This document shows, piece after piece, positions 1 to 5,739 of a stretch of DNA of 11,825 nucleotides. Origin of the DNA: Candidatus Glassbacteria bacterium RIFCSPLOWO2_12_FULL_58_11 (GTDB lineage: Bacteria; Gemmatimonadota; Glassbacteria; GWA2-58-10); contig MFIX01000119.1 of assembly GCA_001780825.1 (NCBI GenBank), forward strand, positions 1 through 11,825, in the 5' to 3' direction. The stretch's first letter is position 1; the number at the start of each line of letters is the position of its first letter. Under the pieces are notes generated by a model that searched no databases, was not told where the DNA came from, and saw only the letters and a list, made by a program, of their open reading frames with translations. A program made the position numbers and the translations under genes.

Positions 1-36
1 TCGCGAGAAAGCGGAATTCGAGTAGTCTTTAGTATT

Positions 37-106
37 CAGAAGACAGGAGTCAGAAGTCAGGAGAAAAAAATTAAAGCAAGTTTTTTTGCATCACTCCAGC
101 CTTCTG
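37..106. repeat. Extragenic imperfect inverted repeat with short tandem units
   Basis: Two near-identical units stand in tandem: CAGAAGACAGGAGT (37-50) and CAGAAGTCAGGAG (51-63). The second unit plus the following A-run (51-70) is imperfectly complementary to 81-106. That arm starts with seven T and contains ACTCC and CTTCTG in the mirrored order. The result is a potential stem-loop with a perfect A7/T7 inner stem and a 10-base loop. It may be a dispersed intergenic repeat or part of the upstream gene's terminator. One copy in one window cannot decide. Confidence 0.4.
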
Positions 107-134
107 ATTTCTAGCCTCACCTTGCTCGAAAGCA

Positions 135-152
135 GTTGCCGTTCACGGCAAC
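135..152. promoter_or_regulatory. Perfect small hairpin in the aroB leader
   Basis: GTTGCCG (135-141) and CGGCAAC (146-152) are exact reverse complements around a TTCA loop. The hairpin lies 123 bases before the preferred aroB ATG and directly before a CATAAT hexamer. It could be an operator dyad, a leader RNA stem or the remnant of an upstream terminator. No T-run follows, which argues against an intrinsic terminator. Confidence 0.3.
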
Positions 153-275
153 CATAATAGTCGCCAAGCATGTTCCCGCAGCAAGTTCTTGCCACTTTAA
201 AGGGGATGGGACCAGGTTGTGGCTGTGCGTAAGATAAGCCCCGATCGTCCGCCTCCTCGAATTCCCGCTCGAGAT

Positions 276-1406
276 ATGCAGGAAGTTCCGGTCCGGCTCA
301 AACGTGAGACAGATGATTCGTACAAGATTCTAATCGCCCCGGGTCTTTTCGAGCAGGCGGCCTCCAGACTGGCCGGGCTGTTCGATGGGTGCGCCTTCGT
401 CGTGGTCAGCGATTCGAACGTGGCCGGGCTTTATGCTGCCGCCCTGACAGCGAAACTGAGAGAGCTCGGCCGCCGTGTGGCCGCGCCGATTGTATTCCCC
501 GCCGGCGAGCAAAGCAAGAGCCGCCGTGTGAAATCCCGGGTCGAGGACCGGATGTTCCGCTCCGGCCTGGGCAGAGACACGGTAGTCGTAGCCCTGGGCG
601 GCGGAGTTGTGGGCGATGTGGCGGGTTTTGTCGCCGCTACCTATGCCCGCGGAGTCGAACTGGTCCAGATTCCCACCTCGCTGCTGGCGATGGTCGACAG
701 CAGTATCGGCGGTAAGACCGGCCTGGATGTTCCCTGGGGCAAGAACCTGATCGGCGCATTCCATCAGCCGGCCATCGTGCTGATTGATCCGCGGCTGCTC
801 GGAACCCTGGACCCGGCGCAGTTCCGGGCCGGGATGGCGGAGGTGGTCAAGCACGCGGTAATCCGCGACCGGCCGCTGTTCAAGTTCATCGAGGCCAACT
901 TGGCCGGAATAATCCGCAAGGATGAAGAGCTTCTGGCTGAGCTGATCGCGCGCAACTGCCGGATCAAGGCGGCGGTGGTGGAGGAAGACGAGCGGGAGAG
1001 CAACCTGAGGCAGATCCTCAATTTCGGCCACACGGTGGGCCATGCCGTGGAGACCTGTTGCGGTTACCGCCTGTTGCACGGCGAGGCGGTGGCCGCCGGG
1101 ATGTGTGTCGAGGCGGATCTCGCCCGCCGGATGGGACTGCTTGCCGGGGAGGCGGCCCGACAGGTGAGCGCGCTGTTGCAGCGTTTGAAACTCCCCGTGG
1201 ACCTCGCCGGGCTGAAAATATCCGCGGAGAAGCTGATCGAGCTGACCGCTTTGGATAAAAAGGCCCGGCAGGGCCGGCCGAAATACGCCCTGCCCTGCGC
1301 GGTCGGCGAAATGGCCCGCGCCGTTGGCGGCTCTTACGTGCATGAAGTAGATGAGCGGCTGGCCCGCGAAGCCCTGCTGGAAAAGGGAGCCCTGCCCTCC
1401 AGCTGA
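276..1406 (+). CDS. aroB: 3-dehydroquinate synthase AroB
   Basis: Converts 3-deoxy-D-arabino-heptulosonate 7-phosphate to 3-dehydroquinate, the second step of the shikimate pathway, in the cytosol, using NAD and a divalent metal. Numbered from the ATG at 276 (376 aa, normal for the family): the glycine-rich NAD-binding GGGVVGD is at 108-114, DSSIGGKT at 141-148, and AEVVKH carries metal ligand Glu189. FGHTVGHAVE carries His252 and His256, LHGEAV carries His268, and the DKK near the C-terminus is at 327-329. Glu189, His252 and His268 correspond to the known metal-binding triad. A GTG at 219 would add 19 residues rich in Pro and Arg that the family lacks. I prefer ATG276 because MQEVPVRL aligns with the usual N-terminal strand, although its ribosome site is weak and GTG219 has G-rich sequence upstream. 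The KaiC-like gene follows after 26 bases, so the two are probably co-transcribed. Confidence 0.95.
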   Translation: MQEVPVRLKRETDDSYKILIAPGLFEQAASRLAGLFDGCAFVVVSDSNVAGLYAAALTAKLRELGRRVAAPIVFPAGEQSKSRRVKSRVEDRMFRSGLGRDTVVVALGGGVVGDVAGFVAATYARGVELVQIPTSLLAMVDSSIGGKTGLDVPWGKNLIGAFHQPAIVLIDPRLLGTLDPAQFRAGMAEVVKHAVIRDRPLFKFIEANLAGIIRKDEELLAELIARNCRIKAAVVEEDERESNLRQILNFGHTVGHAVETCCGYRLLHGEAVAAGMCVEADLARRMGLLAGEAARQVSALLQRLKLPVDLAGLKISAEKLIELTALDKKARQGRPKYALPCAVGEMARAVGGSYVHEVDERLAREALLEKGALPSS

Positions 1407-1432
1407 TTGCGCCTTTCTGATGGAGAACATCC

Positions 1433-2977
1433 GTGAAGCTGATCAAGACCGGCACGGAAGGCCTGGATGAGGTATTTTTCGGCGGGATAATAGCGGACAA
1501 TGCCCTGCTGGTGGAGGGCACCCCGGGCGCCGGAAAAACCACGCTCGGACTCCAGTATATCTACAAGGGCGCGCTGCAGTACCATCAGCCCGGAATCATT
1601 CTCACCTTCGAGGAGGAGCCGGACAAGCTCTACCGCGATGCCCTGGCTTTCGGCTGGAACCTGCGGGACCTCGAATCGAAAAACATGCTCCGGATCATTC
1701 CTTCCTCTCCCGAAGCCGTGCATGACATGCTGCTCAAGCCTGACAGCGGCTTTTCCCGCCTCTCCAAAAGTATCGGCGCCGGACGGATCATGGTGGATTC
1801 GGTCACTCATTTCCGCAGAATGACCGATAACACCCAGCAACTTCGGGTCCTGTTGAGCAAATTCCTGACCGGCTTGATGCGCCTGACCACCTCCGCGGTG
1901 CTGATAAAAGAGATCGAATCCTCGGAGAAAGAAGGTGCGAGTATCGAGGAATATATTGTCGATACCGTGCTGCGCTTGTCCTACGAACAGCGCACCCGGC
2001 ACCGCAGAGAGCGGTTCCTCGAGGTGATCAAGTCCCGCGGCCAGAGCCATCTCTCCGGCAAGCACACGGTCAAGTTCACCGATACCGGCCTGGAGGTTTA
2101 CCCGGTCTGCGGAGCGCTGCACACGCTCCCCGAGGGGGAGAGCTCGGCGGCCGAGCCCGGCGCGTTGCAGCTGAGCTCGGGAATCAAGGGCTTGGACCAG
2201 ATGTGCCGCGGCGGGTTTCCCGCCGGCAGCGCCAGCGTGGTGGCCGGCAGCAGCGGTACCGGCAAGTCCGTTTTCGCCACTCAGTTCCTGCACGAGGGGC
2301 TCCGGCGCGGCGAAAACGTCCTGCTGATCACTTTCCAGCAGCAGCCTCCGGAGCTGGCTGCCGCCGCCCGCACGTTCGGCGTGAAGCTCGACCGCTACCT
2401 TAAAAGCGGCGCTCTGCAGGTCCTCTATCTGAACACTATCGACCTGTCGGTAGATGAGCTTCTGCACGAGCTGAAAAAACGTCTGGCCGGCGGCGGCGCG
2501 TCCCGCCTGGTGGTCGACGGACTGAGCCAGATGATGCAGACCGTGGAGGAAGAGGATTACATGGTGGACTACCTGGGCGCGCTGCTCAAGCTCTTCACTC
2601 GTCACCGGGTGACCAGCCTCTTCACCTTCGAGGTGGACAAGATGTTCGGCTCCTTCGAATTCGACAGCCGCCGGACTCTCGGGCTGTTCGACAACCTGGT
2701 GCTCCTGCGGTATGTGGAGCTGGAGGGAGAAATCCGCCGGGCGATAGCCCTGTTGAAAATGCGGGGGACCGACCATGACAAATCGATCCAGGAATACGTG
2801 ATCTCCGCATCCGGGATCGAGGTCAAGACCAAGTTCAAGGGCCGGGTGGATGTGATGGGGGGCACCGGAGCCGGCCAGGCGGATGCGGTCGAGCTGAAAG
2901 ACATCCTGTCCGATGCCACCCGCTGGGCTGAGGCTACCCGCCGCCTGCGGGAACGCCAGAACCAGCCTTTGAAATAA
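1433..2977 (+). CDS. Double-domain KaiC-like RecA-family ATPase
   Basis: A 514-residue cytoplasmic protein with two tandem KaiC/RecA-type ATPase domains, the architecture of cyanobacterial clock KaiC. Domain 1 (about 1-225): Walker A GTPGAGKTT at 29-37, catalytic-type acidic run FEEEP at 59-63, Walker B RIMVDS at 118-123, and the C-terminal LEVIKSRGQSH signature. Domain 2 (about 245-470): Walker A GSSGTGKS at 272-279, Walker B RLVVDG at 358-363, and the LLRYVELEG...ALLKMRG signature. In domain 2 the Glu pair is replaced by FQQQP (301-305). Opposite the clock phospho-residues Ser431/Thr432 I read Leu and Gly. It is therefore probably a KaiC-family signalling ATPase and not a clock oscillator; no kaiA or kaiB is present. 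A GTG start is chosen because GGAG lies 8 bases upstream. It sits between aroB and a histidine kinase, which suggests a regulatory partnership with the kinase. Confidence 0.88.
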   Translation: MKLIKTGTEGLDEVFFGGIIADNALLVEGTPGAGKTTLGLQYIYKGALQYHQPGIILTFEEEPDKLYRDALAFGWNLRDLESKNMLRIIPSSPEAVHDMLLKPDSGFSRLSKSIGAGRIMVDSVTHFRRMTDNTQQLRVLLSKFLTGLMRLTTSAVLIKEIESSEKEGASIEEYIVDTVLRLSYEQRTRHRRERFLEVIKSRGQSHLSGKHTVKFTDTGLEVYPVCGALHTLPEGESSAAEPGALQLSSGIKGLDQMCRGGFPAGSASVVAGSSGTGKSVFATQFLHEGLRRGENVLLITFQQQPPELAAAARTFGVKLDRYLKSGALQVLYLNTIDLSVDELLHELKKRLAGGGASRLVVDGLSQMMQTVEEEDYMVDYLGALLKLFTRHRVTSLFTFEVDKMFGSFEFDSRRTLGLFDNLVLLRYVELEGEIRRAIALLKMRGTDHDKSIQEYVISASGIEVKTKFKGRVDVMGGTGAGQADAVELKDILSDATRWAEATRRLRERQNQPLK

Positions 2978-3002
2978 GCTCTGAGATTCGATAACCCGCT
3001 TG

Positions 3003-3031
3003 GGAGTCCGGCCGAATCCGTCCGGAACTCC
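3003..3031. promoter_or_regulatory. Hairpin between the KaiC-like gene and the kinase gene
   Basis: GGAGTCCGG (3003-3011) can pair with CCGG-A-ACTCC (3022-3031), giving nine base pairs with one bulged A and a 10-base loop. It sits in the 89-base gap between the KaiC-like gene and the histidine kinase. A T-rich stretch (CTTTTTCTTT) begins about 11 bases after the stem, too far for a standard intrinsic terminator. It could be a partial terminator or an mRNA processing or stability element. Function is not shown. Confidence 0.3.
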
Positions 3032-3066
3032 AGGCTCCAGCGCTTTTTCTTTGACCTCGGGGCAAG

Positions 3067-4500
3067 ATGGCCGCTCCTCTGGAAAGCGAAGTAAAAACCT
3101 TCCTTAAAACCGTCGCCAACACGGTCCTCAAGCTCGATATTCTCTCCTACTATCACGATCATCCGTTCGCCATGGACAACGCCGAGGGCCTGGCCCGCTG
3201 GCTCAACCGCCGCACCGCAGATGTGGTGGCCGGGCTGGAAGAGCTCACGCGCCACGGGCTTTTCAGCCATGAATCTGAAGGTGGCAGCGCAGTATATGCT
3301 TTCCAGCCGGACGAAAAAACCGCTGCTCTGGTCGAGCGGGTGATTGCCTCTTACCGTCTGACCCGGGAGGCGGTATATACGGAAGTGCTGGCCCTCCAGG
3401 AGAAGCAGGATGAGCTGCGCCGGGAATACCAGCGCATCCTGTTCACCGAGCGCGGCCGGACCGAGACCATACTGAATAGCCTGGAGGAGTCGGTCCTGGT
3501 GTTGAACCGCACCGGGACCGTTCTCCTGGCCAACGGTCAATTTTACGAGCGTTTCGCACAGGCCGGTATCGCGGAGCGGGAGGGGCCGGGGCTGGAAGAG
3601 TTGGCGGCCTCCGGTGAAATTGCCGGAGCGGTCCGGTCTTCCATCGCAAAGATCGGAGAGGAATCCCTGGAGGAGACAGAGCTCGGCCATGGAGAGCGCT
3701 TCTACCGCCTGCAGAGCACGCCGGTCACCGGGCCGGACGGCAAAGTCATCCAGGGCGAGGAGGGCGGCCCGGCCGCCACGGTCACGGTGTTCCGGGACAT
3801 CACCCGAGAACGGGAAATCGAGCGCATGCGCGAGGATTTCATCTCCATGCTGACCCATGACCTGAGGAATCCGCTGGGAATCATATTCGGCAGCTCGACG
3901 CTGGTCCTGGACGGCAAGCTGGGGTTGTTGAATGAAAAGCAGCATAAGCTGCTTTCAAATGTGGTAAAAAGCTGCGGCCTGATGGACCGTCTGATAGAGG
4001 ATTTCCTGACCTTGTCCAAGCTCGAGGCCGGCCAGTTGCCGCTCAGCCGGGAGAAGGTGGACCTTAATTCCCTGCTGCAGGGCGTTTTGCAGATGTTCCA
4101 GCCGCAGATTGCGGAGCTGGGCCTGGAGGCGGGTTTCACTACGGAATGTGAGGAGGTCCGGGTATCAGCGGATCTGATCCAGCTCGAAAGGGTGGTATCG
4201 AACCTGGTAAGCAATGCCATCAAATATAACCGCGAGGGCGGGCGGATCGATGTCCGTTCGTTCCGCGAGGGCAACTGGGTGAAAGTCGCGGTGGATGACA
4301 CGGGTAAAGGGATTTCGGCGGAGGAGCTGCCTTATGTATTCGAGAAATTCCGCCGGGCCGCAGCAGTGGAGCATGTCAAAGGCACCGGTCTCGGCCTGAC
4401 AATCGCCAAGCAGCTGATCGGGGCAATGGGCGGGCAGATCAAGGTAGAGAGCGAGGAGGGCAGGGGTAGCCGGTTCACGTTCAGCCTGCCGGCACTCTAG
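3067..4500 (+). CDS. Soluble histidine kinase (wHTH-like, PAS-like, HisKA, HATPase)
   Basis: A 477-residue sensor kinase expected to autophosphorylate on His264 and pass the phosphate to an unknown response regulator. From the N-terminus: a helical, winged-helix-like segment (about 10-80) of the kind seen in ArsR/MarR-type folds; a charged, probably coiled-coil linker (95-135); a PAS-like domain (about 134-250) beginning ILNSLEESVLVLNRTG and ending VTVFRDITRERE; the H-box FISMLTHDLRNPL (258-270); the N-box around Asn379 and Asn383; G1 DDTGKG (410-415); F-box FEKF (425-428); and G2 GTGLGL (439-444). No signal peptide or membrane segment is visible, so it should sense a cytoplasmic cue. All catalytic boxes look intact. 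It follows the KaiC-like ATPase by 89 bases on the same strand, and no response regulator lies in the window. The start is the ATG at 3067, with a weak ribosome site. Confidence 0.9.
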   Translation: MAAPLESEVKTFLKTVANTVLKLDILSYYHDHPFAMDNAEGLARWLNRRTADVVAGLEELTRHGLFSHESEGGSAVYAFQPDEKTAALVERVIASYRLTREAVYTEVLALQEKQDELRREYQRILFTERGRTETILNSLEESVLVLNRTGTVLLANGQFYERFAQAGIAEREGPGLEELAASGEIAGAVRSSIAKIGEESLEETELGHGERFYRLQSTPVTGPDGKVIQGEEGGPAATVTVFRDITREREIERMREDFISMLTHDLRNPLGIIFGSSTLVLDGKLGLLNEKQHKLLSNVVKSCGLMDRLIEDFLTLSKLEAGQLPLSREKVDLNSLLQGVLQMFQPQIAELGLEAGFTTECEEVRVSADLIQLERVVSNLVSNAIKYNREGGRIDVRSFREGNWVKVAVDDTGKGISAEELPYVFEKFRRAAAVEHVKGTGLGLTIAKQLIGAMGGQIKVESEEGRGSRFTFSLPAL

Positions 4501-4580
4501 CTGAAAGCCTTTGGACATATGTAGAAGATCATGTTGCTAGACCGGCGTATTCATAAAAATCAAAGCTTGTAATTCAAACA

Positions 4581-4660
4581 GGAAATCCCCCTCCTTCCCC
4601 CTTTTTCAAAGGGGGAGGCGGTTTCCCCCCTTTACCAAAGGGGGGCCAGGGGGGATTTCA
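4581..4660. repeat. C-run/G-run palindromic extragenic repeat
   Basis: This 80-base element is a nested palindrome. The outer arms GAAATCCCCC (4582-4591) and GGGGGATTTC (4650-4659) are exact reverse complements. Inside are two hairpins: CCCCC...GGGGG (4597-4615), and a perfect 9-bp stem CCCCCCTTT/AAAGGGGGG (4625-4633 with 4637-4645) around ACC. Such C-run/AAAG-run palindromes are commonly dispersed between genes in environmental bacteria. It lies between the convergent ends of the kinase and the cytidylate kinase-like gene, where it might also hinder read-through in both directions. Confidence 0.7.
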
Positions 4661-4764
4661 ATTTTAAACCATAGGGATTAACAGAGCTGGCCGCAAGTTA
4701 AGCATACAATACAGCGCCATTGAGAATCGTTCAAGCTGGCCGGAAATCCGCCCCAGGTCGAGAA

Positions 4765-4794
4765 AGCCCAGGCTCGAATCCGGGAGCCGGGGCT
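4765..4794 (-). terminator. Terminator-like hairpin after the cytidylate kinase-like gene
   Basis: On the plus strand, AGCCC-A-GGCTC (4765-4775) pairs with GAGCC-G-GGGCT (4784-4794). This gives ten base pairs with one A/G mismatch and an 8-base loop. Read on the minus strand, the stem starts one base after the TGA stop of the gene ending at 4796 and is followed by TTTCT. Position and strength fit a factor-independent terminator, although the T-run is short. Confidence 0.5.
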
Positions 4795-4795
4795 C

Positions 4796-5542
4796 TCAGC
4801 CCGCGGGCTTTTCTACCCTGAATTCCATCACGTCCAGCACCAGCTTGACTATGCCGTTCACCCCCAGCCGCTCCTGATTGAGCACCATATCGTAATAAAC
4901 CGGGTCTTTCAGGTCTTTCCCCAGGAAATCCTCGGCGAATTTTCCCCTCTCATTATCGTTTTTCAACACATAACGGTGGGCTTTCTTGGGGTCCTCGATT
5001 TTTTCGTAATTCGCCACCTGTTTGACCCGCCATTCCAGCGGCGCCATGATCCGCAGGTGCAGGCCGCCGGAGAGCTTGCTGGTAATAATACTTGAAGCCC
5101 GGCCGATTATGATCACATTACCGTGCGCCGCGAGCTGGAAAATGGTTTCGGCGAACTTCTTGAAAATCTTGATTGTCGAGGGCTCGCTGGTAAACATCCC
5201 GGTGATCAGATCGCCCAGAGCGAATTTGCGCTGACGGTCGAGGCTTTCCACCAGAACCCGGTTCAACTTATGGTCGCTGCAGACCAGGTCGATCAACTTC
5301 TGATCGTAAACCGTCCAGTGCGCCAGCTTATCCTGCTGATCGTGATTGAGGATGCCGGCCAGACTGTCCGCGATCCGGAAACCGGCGCACCCGTATTCCC
5401 GCGATATTGTGATAAAGCGCACTTCCTGCCGGGCTATTTTCTCGTGCAGCCGGTGTCCCTCGGCTTCCCAGGCTCTGAATTGTTCCTCAACTTGCGCAAT
5501 CCGGTCTTTAAAGGCACTTTGGGTTACTTTGAGATTTTTCAT
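4796..5542 (-). CDS. Cytidylate kinase-like family protein
   Basis: A 248-residue soluble protein of the cytidylate kinase-like family (the Cytidylate_kin2 type). It is distinct from classical Cmk, and its true phosphate acceptor is generally unknown. Residues 1-40 are charged and probably helical or coiled. The core then begins ITISREYGCAGFRIA (45-59), whose GxxG loop is the family's nucleotide-binding motif. It continues through VYDQKLIDLV (79-88), HGNVIIIGRAS (140-150), APLEWRVKQV (167-176) and DPVYYDMVLNQERLG (213-227), all in the family order. The ATG has AAAGGA about 11 bases upstream. The IspH-UbiA gene lies upstream on the same strand after a 197-base gap containing a possible promoter, so co-transcription is possible but not required. 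A terminator-like hairpin begins at the stop codon. Confidence 0.82.
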   Translation of the reverse strand: MKNLKVTQSAFKDRIAQVEEQFRAWEAEGHRLHEKIARQEVRFITISREYGCAGFRIADSLAGILNHDQQDKLAHWTVYDQKLIDLVCSDHKLNRVLVESLDRQRKFALGDLITGMFTSEPSTIKIFKKFAETIFQLAAHGNVIIIGRASSIITSKLSGGLHLRIMAPLEWRVKQVANYEKIEDPKKAHRYVLKNDNERGKFAEDFLGKDLKDPVYYDMVLNQERLGVNGIVKLVLDVMEFRVEKPAG

Positions 5543-5640
5543 GGCGAGAGGTCCTTTCGCCCGTTTCGCGACAAGCTAAAGGATAATGGCGGCAAGCCAA
5601 ACAGCTGGAAATGTCCGGACCCGGAAAAGACATTAGCTTA

Positions 5641-5670
5641 AACATGTGATTTTATATTGAAAATTGTCAA
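5641..5670 (-). promoter_or_regulatory. Possible promoter for the cytidylate kinase-like gene
   Basis: On the minus strand a perfect TTGACA (plus-strand 5665-5670) lies about 100-130 bases before the start codon. The best -10 candidate at 18 bases is CATGTT (5641-5646), which matches only half of the consensus. A better-looking TATAAA lies only 8 bases from the -35, which is too close. The surrounding A+T-rich stretch supports a promoter, but the call is tentative. Confidence 0.3.
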
Positions 5671-5739
5671 GAGCTTCCCGGCCGCCCGAAAATAAGCGAT
5701 ATCCGGCATTCCCGAAGGCGCTTCCGGCGCTCCGGTATG

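Larger units (their letters stand above)
1..218. other. Upstream non-coding region before aroB
   Basis: No full gene is visible here. In frame 2 the first bases read Arg-Glu-Lys-Ala-Glu-Phe-Glu then TAG (stop at 23-25). This could be the last codons of a plus-strand upstream gene, but seven residues are too few to identify it. The rest is A+T-richer than the genes and holds an imperfect inverted repeat (37-106) and a perfect 7-bp hairpin (135-152), listed separately. A CATAAT hexamer at 153-158 resembles a -10 box, but I found no matching -35 at 16-18 bases, so I do not call a promoter. Confidence 0.5.

Noticed and set aside
37..63. Two short tandem units resembling the start of a CRISPR array
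   Set aside because: Only two adjacent 13-14 base units occur, with no spacers of regular size and no cas genes.
330..1430. Minus-strand open frame opposite aroB
   Set aside because: It mirrors a highly conserved AroB and its translation has no recognisable motif.
1334..2776. Long open frame on the minus strand opposite the KaiC-like gene
   Set aside because: It lies opposite a gene with clear family motifs. The translation is rich in His, Gln, Arg and Gly without recognisable motifs, which is typical of antisense frames in G+C-rich DNA.
1433..2977. Calling the KaiC-like protein a circadian clock KaiC
   Set aside because: There is no kaiA or kaiB, the second-domain Glu pair is missing and the phosphorylation residues are not conserved, so only the family assignment is supported.
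2602..3945. Long minus-strand open frame across the KaiC-kinase junction
   Set aside because: It spans two plus-strand genes and shows no domain or coherent composition. I treat it as an antisense artefact.
5705..5735. Possible terminator after the ispH-ubiA gene
   Set aside because: The best stem needs a bulge or mismatch and is only about six pairs long. The nearest T-rich stretch lies about 15 bases beyond it.
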